Source: JBBSDP01 sp963754335
Lineage (GTDB): Bacteria; Planctomycetota; Phycisphaerae; Tepidisphaerales; Tepidisphaeraceae
Reading direction: 5' to 3'
Length of the DNA: 64,000 nucleotides
Assembly (NCBI GenBank): GCA_963754335.1
Contig: CAVWFQ010000005.1
Coordinates: 434,001-498,000, forward strand
Positions within the stretch are counted from its first letter, which is position 1. Each line of letters opens with the position of its first letter. A model generated the notes under the pieces. It did no database searches, was not told the origin of the DNA, and saw only the letters and a list, made by a program, of their open reading frames with translations. Shown one piece after another: positions 53,532 through 62,426 of this stretch. A program made the position numbers and the translations under genes.

Positions 53532-55540
53532 ATGCGATCACGAAAGATCCTGATTGCCTTTGCACTGCTGATTTCTACGGTTGTTGTCTCACGCGCTCGC
53601 GCCGACGACAGCAGGCCTTTCCTGCATCCGCTGTTCCAGAACGGCATGGTTCTCCAGCGCGACACGCTCGATCCGGTGTGGGGTTGGACCGAGCCGGGCA
53701 AAACGGTCACCGTTTCCATACAAGGGAAAACCGCCAGCGCGGTCGCTGCCGGGAACGGAAAATGGTCTTTGAAAATCGGCCCGCTCGATCCCGGCGGCCC
53801 GTTCGACCTCGACGTCAAAGGGCCGCAGGAAACAAAGCTCACCGGCGTTCTCGTCGGCGACGTCTGGCTCTGCTCCGGCCAGTCCAATATGGAGTTCGGC
53901 ATTCGCAACCTTCACAACGCCGACGAGGAAATCGGCAAAGCCGATCATCCGGACATTCATCTCTTCACCGTCCCGAAAAAGATTTCCTATGTCCCACAAC
54001 CCTTATTCCGCTCCGATGCGGCGCCGACCGATGCGCACTGGCTCGTCTGCAATCCGCAGAACATCGTCGCCGGCGGATGGGGAGGTTTCTCAGCCGTCGC
54101 CTATTTTTTCGGCGCGATCTTCAGCCGCAGATCAAGGTTCCCGTGGGGTTGATCCACAGTTCGTGGGGCGGCACTGTCGCCGAGGCCTGGACGAGCGCGG
54201 CCGGCCTCAAGCCGGTCACGGAGTTTTATGACGCAGTGAAGGAAGTGCAGTCGATCGGCGCTGGGGGCAAGCCGAAGGTTTCATTCGACGAACAGCAGGA
54301 TCAGTGGTACGCCCATTTTGATCCGGGAGCCGTCGGCGGACTCGGCTGGGCTGATCCGAAGCTCGATGACAAGGATTGGAAAACCGTCAAACTGCCGGCC
54401 CGATGGAGAGAGGCCGGACTGGGACTGGAACAATTTTTCGGCGTCGTCTATCTCCGCAAGCAGATCGATCTGCCCGCGCCGTGGGTGGGCAAGAATCTCA
54501 CGCTTCATCTCGGCCCGGTCTCGGATCGCGACACCACCTGGGTCAATGGAACGAAGCTGGGCGAGTCCAACGTATCCGATGCGCCGCGCCATTATTCGAT
54601 TCCTGCAAATCTTTCACAGTCGGGCCATCTCACGATCGTCGTCCGCGATCTGGATCTGGGGCACGGAGGAATCGCTGGTAAGCCGGAGCAACTACGGCTG
54701 GAGCCGACCGATCGCGCCGCCGATGACAGCACCCCGCCAATTTCTCTGGCGAGCGAATGGAAGATCAAGGACGCGATTCCGCTGGTGAAGACGGGCATTC
54801 CTCCCTTTCCGGTCGGCAGCGATCCCAACATCGTCAACGTCTTGTACAACGGCATGATCGCCCCGCTGCTTCCCTTCGCGATCAAAGGCGTGATCTGGTA
54901 CCAGGGTGAAAGCAACACCGATCGCCCGGCGCAATATCGCCGGATTCTGCCGGCGATGATTCGCGACTGGCGCAAGGGATTCGAAATTGGAGATTTTCCC
55001 TTCCTGATCGTGCAGATCGCCGCCTGGGGCGATTCGATTCATCCCGAAACTGCCAACTGGGCCGAGCTGCGCGAGGCGCAGGATTTTGCATCGCAGACCG
55101 TTGGGCACAGCGCCATCGCCGTCCTCACCGACATCGGAGAAACCCATGACGTTCATCCGCACAACAAGGCGGAAGTCGGCCGGCGTTTGGCACTCGATGC
55201 ACTGGCGATCGCTTATGGCAAAGATGTCGAATATTCCGGCCCGGTCTTCAACAAGATGCACATCGAAGGAAACAAGGCGATCCTGAATTTCGATCACATC
55301 GTCGGCGGAATAAAATCACGCGACAATGCGCCGCTGGCCGGATTCACGATCGCTGGCGCAGACGGCAAATTCGTTTCGGCCGCTGCGCAGATCGACGGCG
55401 ACACCGTCGTCGTCACCGCTCCGAGCATTCCGGCCCCTACGAACGTGCGTTACGGATGGGCCGACAATCCGCAGGACGCGAATTTGATTAACAACGCCGG
55501 GCTTCCCGCTCCGCCGTTTCGAACGGATTCGCCGAAATAG
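53532..55540 (+). CDS. Sialate O-acetylesterase (SGNH), one frameshift
   Basis: Signal peptide (RKILIAFALLISTVVVSRARA), then the esterase core: NGMVLQRDTLDPVWGWTEPG, SGQSNME with nucleophile Ser, WYQGESN, and DVHPHNKAEVGRRLA holding the catalytic Asp/His. The inserted carbohydrate-binding domain between the core halves (WREAGLGLEQFFGVVYLRKQ, VSDRDTTWVNGTKLGES) is standard for this family. The frame switches near 54125 (AVAYFF to LQPQIKVPVGLIHSSWGGTV); one missing base joins it to about 669 residues. It probably removes acetyl groups from sialic acid or other acetylated glycans. Confidence 0.88.
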
Positions 55541-55559
55541 TCGTCTGGCGGTGGAAGGA

Positions 55560-55770
55560 ATGGCCACAGAGATCACTGAGGAGCACGGAGATCACCGAGA
55601 CGCAGTTCGCCGATGGAACCGGTTCAGTTCTCGCGGCATTTGCCCCGAACGGGTTGAAAATGAATTCAATTTCGAACTTGAATTGGGGAGCCCCGTGTCG
55701 GGAGAAGCACCGTTTGATACGTATCAGCATCTCTGTGATCTCTGTGCTCCTCAGTGCCCTCTGTGGCCAT
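55560..55770. repeat. Split family G palindrome around the start of the GH71/99-like gene
   Basis: Left arm 55560-55613 opens ATGGCCACAGAG; right arm 55718-55770 is its inverted complement, ending CTCTGTGGCCAT. About 100 bases separate the arms. The GH71/99-like start codon is in this loop and its signal-peptide codons are in the right arm. Confidence 0.75.
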
Positions 55771-57510
55771 TTCATTTTGCAGAAGTGCGCATTCGCGTCG
55801 GAACCGGAGCCTGGGATTCCCTGGCCTGCCACTGACGCTTTAGGACGAAGTCTTCCGCTGATTGCTGAAGCGGGACCGCTGAAGAAAGATCGCTATGTCG
55901 GAATTTTCTACTTTCTTACGCACGACGATCCAATCGGAATTACTCCGGGGACTGACGGCCCCTACGACATTTCCAACATCTTCGCCCGCGATCCGGAGGC
56001 CGTAAGACATCCTGATTCGCCGCTATGGGGTCCGATCGGGACGGCGCATTACTGGGGCGAGCCACTTTACGGATATTACAGGAGCACCGATCCCTGGGTG
56101 CTCCGCCGTCATGCCCAGCTCCTGGCGGCTGCGGGGATCGACACGCTGATTTTCGACACGACCAACGCCGTCACTTATCCGCACGTCTATCAGAAGCTGT
56201 GCGAGGTTTTCTCGCAGGTGCGAAAGGAAGGCGGGCACACGCCGCAGATTGCGTTCATGGTCAACACCGAAGCGGGGAAAACGACCGAGCGGATTTATCG
56301 CGACCTGTATCAGCCTGGGAAATTTCGCGACCTCTGGTTCATCTGGCAGGGGAAGCCACTCATGATTTGCGATCCGGCCGATGCGAGCCCGGAGCTGAAA
56401 CATTTCTTTACGCTTCGTGCGGCGCACTGGCCTTTCACGCTGGTGAACACGCCCTTTGCCTGGCATTGGGAATCGACCTATCCGCAGCCGTACGGCTACA
56501 CGGACGATCCGAAGAAACCCGAGCAGGTGAATGTCGCCGTGGCGCAGAATCTTCGCGCGGCAGACGGGCATGTCACGAATATGAGCGAAGGGAACGCGCG
56601 CGGCCGCAGCTTTCACGATGGTAAAGAAGACAAGACCCCGGTCGCGGTGAACTTTGGGTACAACTTCGCCGAGCAATGGAAGCGGGCCCTGGCGCTCGAT
56701 CCCCCCTTCGTGATGGTGACAGGCTGGAATGAATGGATCGCCGGGCGATTCGGCCAGCCGCACGGCCCGATCGTCTTCGTGGATCAATACGATGAGGAAT
56801 TCAGCCGGGACATCGAGCCGATGAAGGGCGGCCACGGCGACAATTACTATTATCAGCTCGTCGCAAATGTCCGGCGCTACAAAGGTACGGCGCCGATTCC
56901 CAAAGCGTCGGCTCCCGTCTCCATCGATATCTCAGGAGATTTCGGCCAATGGGAAAAGGTGAGGCCCGATTTTTCGCACGGTGCCGGCCTCACGTTGCCA
57001 CGCGATTTCGATGGCGTGGGCCGGCTTCACTACACCAATCACACCGGACGAAACGCCTTTGAATCATTCAAAGTGTCGCACGACTCTAAGAATATTTACT
57101 TCTATGCCCGAACTCGCGCGCCGATCACGCCGCGGACGGATCCCAACTGGATGTGGTTGCTGATCGACGCCAACCGCAATTCGAAGACCGGCTGGGAGGG
57201 ATACGATTTTATCGTCAATCGCACGATCGACGCCGATGGAACCGCGTGGCTCGAAAAAAACACCGGCAAATGGAAGTGGGAGAAAGTCGCAAAGGTCGAG
57301 TTGCGCGTCGTGGGCAACCAAATCCAGTTGGCGGTCCCCCGTCAGGCGCTCGGTATGTCCGAAGAAACCGGAAAAGCGTTTTTCAATTTCAAATGGACTG
57401 ACAACATCCAGCATCCCGGCGACATCACGGACTTCTACCTCAGCGGAGACGTCGCGCCCATGGGACGATTCATGTATCGATACGAGGTCAATTCATTCAC
57501 CGCGCCTTGA
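55654..57510 (+). CDS. GH71/99-like (DUF5010-type) protein with C-terminal CBM9-like domain
   Basis: A 618-residue exported protein. The body begins IPWPATDALGRSLPLIAEAG and YVGIFYFLTHDDP, then GIDTLIFDTTNA, VRKEGGHTPQIAFMVNTEAG, PPFVMVTGWNEWIAGRFGQP, a TIM-barrel pattern of family 71/99-like enzymes with the general acid and nucleophile not certain. From about 430 a CBM9-like jelly roll follows (SIDISGDFGQWEKV, NWMWLLIDANRNSKTGWEGY, FFNFKWTDNIQHPGD). The N-terminal hydrophobic stretch (RLIRISISVISVLLSALCGH) is encoded by the right arm of the family G palindrome. No alternative Met follows until about residue 206. Confidence 0.8.
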   Translation: MKMNSISNLNWGAPCREKHRLIRISISVISVLLSALCGHFILQKCAFASEPEPGIPWPATDALGRSLPLIAEAGPLKKDRYVGIFYFLTHDDPIGITPGTDGPYDISNIFARDPEAVRHPDSPLWGPIGTAHYWGEPLYGYYRSTDPWVLRRHAQLLAAAGIDTLIFDTTNAVTYPHVYQKLCEVFSQVRKEGGHTPQIAFMVNTEAGKTTERIYRDLYQPGKFRDLWFIWQGKPLMICDPADASPELKHFFTLRAAHWPFTLVNTPFAWHWESTYPQPYGYTDDPKKPEQVNVAVAQNLRAADGHVTNMSEGNARGRSFHDGKEDKTPVAVNFGYNFAEQWKRALALDPPFVMVTGWNEWIAGRFGQPHGPIVFVDQYDEEFSRDIEPMKGGHGDNYYYQLVANVRRYKGTAPIPKASAPVSIDISGDFGQWEKVRPDFSHGAGLTLPRDFDGVGRLHYTNHTGRNAFESFKVSHDSKNIYFYARTRAPITPRTDPNWMWLLIDANRNSKTGWEGYDFIVNRTIDADGTAWLEKNTGKWKWEKVAKVELRVVGNQIQLAVPRQALGMSEETGKAFFNFKWTDNIQHPGDITDFYLSGDVAPMGRFMYRYEVNSFTAP

Positions 57511-58089
57511 TTGCCCAAGCCACGATTCAAATTTCGCTCGCCGCGGGTCATCAATCTCCGTGAAAGTATCCAATTCGCGGCGAACATAATCCAGATCGAG
57601 ATTGCCGGCGTAAGCGGCCAGCAGATCCTGGATGTCTGCCTCGTCCTGCGGGCGCATCGCGATCAGCTTCATGACGATCAGGCCCTCGGCGGAACTGATA
57701 CGCACGAGTTGGCCGAACACGGTCGCGTTCGTCGCGCGATCGAGGACATGCGTGTAAGCGGGGAGAAGTGGCCGCATCAAATCGACGAGCACCTCCTTAA
57801 AGCGGATGGTGGTGAGCCCGCCATCGCGGAATTCGCGGATGCTGATCAATACATCAAGCGAGAACCCCCGGTCGCGTAGCGCCTGGAAAAGGTCGGGCAT
57901 CGCAATCTGCGGAACAGCCAACAGGGCGTCGATGTCGTCGGTCGTGCGGACCCGCGTGTGCTGAATGGTGGCGATTCCGCCGATGATCGCATAGCGGATG
58001 CCGCGTTCGCTGAAGGTCGCGATTAGCGCCTCAAAGGCCTGCTTCAGCGTCGATCCGCCGGGCGGCACAGAATCGTCGAAGTTGCTCAC
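57493..58089 (-). CDS. Nucleotidyltransferase of the AbiEii/MNT type
   Basis: About 199 residues: LIATFSERGIRYAIIGGIAT, then TTDDIDALLAV carrying the G-G and D-x-D of the nucleotidyltransferase fold, followed by ISSAEGLIVMKLIAMRPQDE and DIQDLLAAYAGNLDLDYVRR. Such proteins act as AbiEii or MNT toxins/antitoxins, modifying proteins or tRNA. GTG at 58089 is the likely start, after the small partner ORF; the frame itself is open to 58290. It overlaps the 3' end of the GH71/99-like gene by 18 bases (convergent). Confidence 0.75.
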   Translation of the reverse strand: MSNFDDSVPPGGSTLKQAFEALIATFSERGIRYAIIGGIATIQHTRVRTTDDIDALLAVPQIAMPDLFQALRDRGFSLDVLISIREFRDGGLTTIRFKEVLVDLMRPLLPAYTHVLDRATNATVFGQLVRISSAEGLIVMKLIAMRPQDEADIQDLLAAYAGNLDLDYVRRELDTFTEIDDPRRAKFESWLGQSRRGE

Positions 58090-58290
58090 GCCATTGCTCC
58101 CGATCACGTTGTCGGGCCGCCAGCGCCCGGCGGCGGCGTTCCCGAGCGGGTTCGTCCCGCGGCGCCATCTCGCGGGCCAGGTCCAGCAGGTCGCAAAGCG
58201 CCGCAAACCGTTCACTCGGCGTTCGCGCTGGTTGATCGCGATCTGACGGCGAATGCTTCGATCAAACCCCGTGATGCCGTTCGCGTCCAT
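58031..58290 (-). CDS. Small helical partner of the nucleotidyltransferase (one frameshift)
   Basis: Begins DANGITGFDRSIRRQIAINQ and continues, after one missing base near 58215, with ERFAALCDLLDLAREM and RRRRALAARQRDREQWREQL to a stop at 58031. About 86 residues, all charged and helical. Its 3' part overlaps the nucleotidyltransferase start region, as expected for a two-gene toxin-antitoxin or modifier pair. Whether it is antitoxin, chaperone or unrelated cannot be said from the sequence. Confidence 0.55.
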
Positions 58291-58349
58291 TGACGCGAAT
58301 GATATCGCCGCGCCGACATCGAAGCCACATGGGTCGGTTAATCAAGCTG

Positions 58350-58455
58350 CAATTTCAAATGGACCGACAACATTCAGCATCCCGGCGACGACATGGATTT
58401 CTTTCTGAGCGGTGATGTTGCGCCCGCCGGACGATTCATGTAGCGGTACGAAGGG
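58350..58455 (+). pseudogene. 3' fragment of a second GH71/99-like gene
   Basis: 58350-58455 repeats 57386-57492 of the GH71/99-like gene with about 80 percent identity. It encodes the C-terminal strands (NFKWTDNIQHPGDDMDFFLS) and the final GDVAPAGRFM, then an in-frame stop. No start or upstream domain remains. The nucleotidyltransferase pair lies between the complete gene end and this fragment. Confidence 0.75.
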
Positions 58456-58488
58456 CAGTGATCGCGCGTCAATTCGCGTCCTCTCTTC

Positions 58489-58518
58489 GCGTAGCGGCCG
58501 GACCAAAGGTCCGCCTCT
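58489..58518. repeat. REP, family C (single unit)
   Basis: GCGTAGCGGCCGGACCAAAG and the following 10 bases match the RAYT-flanking units at 51721, 52451 and 52495 with a few changes. It lies in the 3' flank of the next gene, about 6 kb from the transposase. Confidence 0.75.
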
Positions 58519-58545
58519 CCGCCGGAAGCGTGAGGTATTCCGTTT

Positions 58546-59268
58546 TCAACGGGGAGCAAAAGTTGGATTCGAAGTTGAGATCAGAGCTGACTGCCCGCAT
58601 CGGCGGCAGAACCGCGCCGTTCCCGGAAGCGGCTTGCGGCAGCGCGTGCAGGAAAGCGTCGCGGCTTCTTCCGGTTTGATTCGCCGCCATTTTCTCCACA
58701 GCACCCATCCGGCTGCCAACGCAAGCGCCAACGTCGCCCATCGAAGATCACTTGCGAGCGGCGAGTCCCACTCGCGCTGGTCCCACGTCAGCGGTTCACT
58801 TGCCATTCCCGGCGCCGGCGTCCCAAAAGCCATCTTAATCACCAGATAGAACATCAAGAGCAGCGGGACGGTGATGTTGATGATCAGGCCGACCAACGCC
58901 AGTCGCCGACGCCTCTGCTTTTGGAGCAACCCCCCGACGCCAAAAACGATGCCGGTCACCGCAAGCACGCCGGTTCCGAAAATCCACGTCCCGACCAGAT
59001 AGGTGATCGGCGAGCCTTCGGCGGGAGCTTCCTGCCAGGTGGCCCGCACCGCATACTTGACGACGATGATCAATACGACATTGAGAAGGCCGATGAGTGC
59101 AATCACGAACGATGCGACGCCCATCCCCGCGTGCGGCTCAGCCGACGCGACGCGTATTTGCGCGTCGCCGCCCGATTTGAATTGCGGACGGTGCGCAGGC
59201 GTGATCCTGGCGGGCGCATTCCCTGTCCGATTCAATTCCACAATCACGTATATCGGCAGCCCATGCAA
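58546..59268 (-). CDS. Membrane protein with DUF4190-like helices and C-terminal zinc ribbon
   Basis: Hydrophobic region with helices MGVASFVIALIGLLNVVLII, GTWIFGTGVLAVTGIVFGVG and VGLIINITVPLLLMFYLVIK resembles DUF4190 and related small membrane modules. The C-terminus is a zinc ribbon with two C-x-x-C knuckles (CTRCRKPLPGTARFCRRCG). The N-terminal 48 residues look disordered. Start is uncertain: the frame is open to a TTG at 59268, an ATG at 59124 would give a protein starting at the first helix. A regulatory or signalling adaptor role is possible. Confidence 0.6.
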   Translation of the reverse strand: MHGLPIYVIVELNRTGNAPARITPAHRPQFKSGGDAQIRVASAEPHAGMGVASFVIALIGLLNVVLIIVVKYAVRATWQEAPAEGSPITYLVGTWIFGTGVLAVTGIVFGVGGLLQKQRRRRLALVGLIINITVPLLLMFYLVIKMAFGTPAPGMASEPLTWDQREWDSPLASDLRWATLALALAAGWVLWRKWRRIKPEEAATLSCTRCRKPLPGTARFCRRCGQSALISTSNPTFAPR

Positions 59269-59343
59269 TCGGGTTAATCAACGGCGAGGGTTTTTTGATT
59301 GCTTTAGCTCGGCTGGCCCGCGGGGTGATATACTGACGGCCCT

Positions 59344-59914
59344 ATGGGCGGCGCGGGGCTAATCATTCTCACCGAAACGTCCGTTAAACCACGCGAGTTC
59401 GTCGACTTCTGGGAGCGCCGATATCACTACACAGGAGAGGCGGATGACCTGTACACCCGAAACATCGCCGGACCACACACGGCAGATTCACTTCGAGAAT
59501 TGTTCAAATGGAAGATCGGCCGTAGGTTGTTTGAGCACAGCCTCCCGACAGTCGAGAAGCACTTCATCAGCCGCATCGACGACGCGCGTAAATGGTCCGT
59601 CGACGCAGATGCGCGCAGCGTTTCTCCGCGAATTCGGCGAGGGTGGCGCGATCTGGCGGATCTTTTGGCTGCACTGCTGGGATCAGCGGTTCCCGATTTA
59701 CGACCAGCACGTCCATCGGGCGATGAGACATATCGAAGACGGCGAAATCGATGAATTGGAGGGAAAGCCGGATCGGGAAAAAATTACGCATTACCTCGAT
59801 CGATATATCGCGTTCGCCCACCGCTTCGATGGTATCGACGCACGACAAGTGGACCGCGCGGTATGGGCGTTTGGCAAATTCATTAAGAATTGGAACCTCC
59901 GAATTGAAGCGTGA
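59344..59914 (+). CDS. Hypothetical protein, possible nucleic-acid-modification or defence gene (one frameshift)
   Basis: N-terminal part (MGGAGLIILTETSVKPREFV, GPHTADSLRELFKWKIGRRL) runs in one frame to about 59610. The rest (AFLREFGEGGAIWRIFWLHC, WDQRFPIYDQHVHRAMRHIE, HYLDRYIAFAHRFDGIDARQ) is in the next frame. The WDQRFPIYDQHV-RAM region resembles a DNA-glycosylase-like helical motif seen in uncharacterised proteins near DNA-modification genes. The last codons overlap the next gene. About 190 residues. Function unknown. Confidence 0.55.
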
Positions 59915-60715
59915 AGAATCCCCGAGTTTCTACTTAAACTCCTACACGCCGCTGGTCCGCACCGAGGCGGGAAAGATCGCGTCCAAAAAGTTCAAGCTGC
60001 CGCCATTCATCGACGGATCAATCCGGTGGGAACCGGACTTGGAACACAAATGGCGCGCGGTCACGTGCCTCTGCCGGGCGGGTAAGTTTGCGCCCAGGCT
60101 TCAGCCGGGTGATGTCGTCGCCTACACGACGATTACCGGCAATTGGCACAAACCAGGCAGCCCGCAGCTGCCTCGGCATCGGAGACTGACAACCGTTCTG
60201 CGCGTCGTAGACCTGTGCTACTCACACGACGAAGCCGCTCGGTGGTACAGGAAACGCGGATTAACACTTCCGAGTAACTGTGTGGTGGAAGGAAACCCGG
60301 CGAAGCCGCTTAGGTTCAGCCACAGGCTGACGCGATTCCGCTGCGCGATGTCCGATGACAAACTGCATGGCACGTGGGACTCGGCTTATCGGAAAGGGCT
60401 AAGAAATTCGGGTGGGTCGTGATCTGCAAGCCAGTGTTTCGATCGCTGGGGTGGGACGTGCCGATCGTCCGTGATCAGGATCTCATTGCGGTGTTTGAGA
60501 AGGTGCCGGGCACGGAGAATCCAGGCAAGCATCCGATCGCGATTCTAAATCGGCTCTCGTCGCAGTTGAAACTCGACGAAGTCGAGAAACGCCGCGAACC
60601 CTCGAAACAGGTGACTGTCCATAGTTTTGATTGCGCGATTATTCCATCTACCCATCGTTTTAAGAAGGACCTACGCTTCCGTCGCCGCAGCTTGGCGGCG
60701 CCGACGCGACCGTGA
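59904..60715 (+). CDS. Nucleotide-modification-associated (Nmad-like) domain protein, one frameshift
   Basis: Residues from about 10: YLNSYTPLVRTEAGKIASKK, FKLPPFIDGSIRWEPDLEHK, CLCRAGKFAPRLQPGDVVAY, and RFSHRLTRFRCAMSDDKLHG. After about 60400, in the next frame, GWVVICKPVFRSLGWDVPIV and FEKVPGTENPGKHPI follow. The cysteines and GDVVAY motif resemble Nmad domains found beside phage DNA-hypermodification genes, but I cannot place it in a named subfamily. It starts inside the end of the upstream gene (TTG at 59904 or nearby), so the pair is coupled. The last about 55 bases overlap the convergent gene at 60660. Confidence 0.6.
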
Positions 60716-61520
60716 CAGAAGCAGCAGCAGCTCGGTTCACCACCTCAATCATCGGGGGAAGCTTGGCAACGACGGTGACTTTCACCACGTCAGTATCCGG
60801 AATTTCCGCTGCCATAGTCGCCTGACGCGCCGTTTCGACGATCGCGGCGATTTCACTTTGAACAGGGTCTATCACATCGACGGAGATCGACCCCGGGTGC
60901 GACGCCTTGGTGACGCCGCCGACAAAGTCCGGAACGCTCGCGATGAGGATCGGGAATTCGCGGTCAAACGGACATATCACGATCTTGAGCGCGTCCCAAG
61001 GCACGATCCTGTAGCAACCAACATTCTGGCGACCGGGGATCGTCCACGATGGTGCCCCGACCAATTCCGATTCCGTTTCGAAATCCGTCGGAATGAACAC
61101 CGCGTTCGGCTCGAATCCTTCGGCGCGGACTATGCGGAGCGCTTCCAGGATCGTCTTCCGTAGCGACTCGCGGCTTGTTGAAAGCTGGTGTTTTGCTAGC
61201 GCGCACGTTTGGACGTAGCTTCGAGAGTCACGATCACGCACCGCGCAGTCCGCAACCATGTGTGCAAAGCCCGACTCGACCACTTCCGAACCGGTCAGCG
61301 CACTCCTTGGAACCTGCGCGGTATGCTCCTTAGTCAACATCGCTTCCACGCCGGCGTAGGCCGTGACTCCAAGTGATTCGAGCACGGTTACGTATTCTCT
61401 TCGCTTTCCAACCTCTATTCGGATCTGGGAAACGAAGCTGGCCTTATCATTCTCATTTATCGCGCGGTGAATGGCTCGAAGAAGCCTCGCCCTCTTCCAA
61501 TCCCTTTCACGCCTATCGAT
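60660..61520 (-). CDS. Protein of unknown function
   Basis: A 286-residue soluble protein from the ATG at 61520. Sections look well folded: ARLLRAIHRAINENDKASFV, EYVTVLESLGVTAYAGVEAM, RIVRAEGFEPNAVFIPTDFE, VPWDALKIVICPFDREFPIL and SISVDVIDPVQSEIAAIVET. The C-terminus turns Ala/Val-rich. No recognised family; the mixture of helices and beta strands suggests an enzyme or structural shell-like fold. It is convergent with the Nmad-like gene. Confidence 0.55.
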   Translation of the reverse strand: MDRRERDWKRARLLRAIHRAINENDKASFVSQIRIEVGKRREYVTVLESLGVTAYAGVEAMLTKEHTAQVPRSALTGSEVVESGFAHMVADCAVRDRDSRSYVQTCALAKHQLSTSRESLRKTILEALRIVRAEGFEPNAVFIPTDFETESELVGAPSWTIPGRQNVGCYRIVPWDALKIVICPFDREFPILIASVPDFVGGVTKASHPGSISVDVIDPVQSEIAAIVETARQATMAAEIPDTDVVKVTVVAKLPPMIEVVNRAAAASVTVASAPPSCGDGSVGPS

Positions 61521-61763
61521 CATATTGCACACGGCGGCTACGCACGTCAATTGATCTTGATCGCGTTTCCATTCGTGATACCTAGTTTTGTCATAAATTC
61601 CACGCTTTGGAGATTTCTGCCAATTCTAGGTGCCAAATCATCACAGAGCCGATGAACCAGACGACAGCAGTCCCGAGCCGAAATGCCGAAGTGTTCAGGC
61701 GGCCCCTTCCGATCGAGAGGCACCAGGAATGTACTGAATAAAATCGCGTTCGCTGGCGATGTT

Positions 61764-62369
61764 TCATTTCGCGCAATCCCCCGAGCCATTTTGCACGGCC
61801 CTTATCATTGCCGCGCCCGAGTCTCTTCTGAATCGCCCCTGCGCCGCGCGCAATTTCCGGTTGGCGAGTTGGGCCAGGAATCCGTGCGGCCTGGAGAACG
61901 CGAGGATGTCGTACCAGACGCCATCATCGTCGGGGTTCCACTCAATCAGGAAACGCTCCTCCCCCATCCCGATATGGCCCGGCAATGTTCCGTAACCAAA
62001 ACCAAATCGATTCACCGGCCCGGTTTCCTCGATGCGATAGATGATCCGGCATGCATTGGTCCACCACAATCCGATGCCTCTCCCGGTGACCGCGACCAGT
62101 CCCCCGACACGCAACAGCGGTTCCGTCGCCTTTGCTTCCACCCAGCCGAGCCGAAATTGCGCCCAATCTTCCAGGGCAGCCTTCGCGCTCAAGAAAACCT
62201 GCCTACCCTCTCCCAGCTTGATGCGCGCCTGATCGAGGTTGAAACCGGCCGGCGGATCTTTCATCGTCGCGCCGACGGCGGCGTAGGAGAAGTCGAGCTT
62301 CGACTGAGACGCGAGGAATGCGGTGATGACCTGGCTGGACGGTTTGCGGAAAGAGATCATCGCGCTCAT
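61764..62369 (-). CDS. DUF1990-family protein
   Basis: About 201 residues with the full DUF1990 pattern: FSYAAVGATMKDPPAGFNLD, IKLGEGRQVFLSAKAALEDW, GLWWTNACRIIYRIEETGPV, RFGFGYGTLPGHIGMGEERF and GVWYDILAFSRP. DUF1990 proteins are small soluble proteins of unknown function, often beside NAD(P)-binding oxidoreductases. Start at 62369 or 62360; neither has a clear ribosome site. Divergent from the NAD(P)-binding gene at 62427, which supports a functional link. Confidence 0.85.
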   Translation of the reverse strand: MSAMISFRKPSSQVITAFLASQSKLDFSYAAVGATMKDPPAGFNLDQARIKLGEGRQVFLSAKAALEDWAQFRLGWVEAKATEPLLRVGGLVAVTGRGIGLWWTNACRIIYRIEETGPVNRFGFGYGTLPGHIGMGEERFLIEWNPDDDGVWYDILAFSRPHGFLAQLANRKLRAAQGRFRRDSGAAMIRAVQNGSGDCAK

Positions 62370-62426
62370 GGCGCGATTATTGCAGCCCAAACCAGACAAG
62401 ACGAATCAATCGATCGTCCTGCAACA

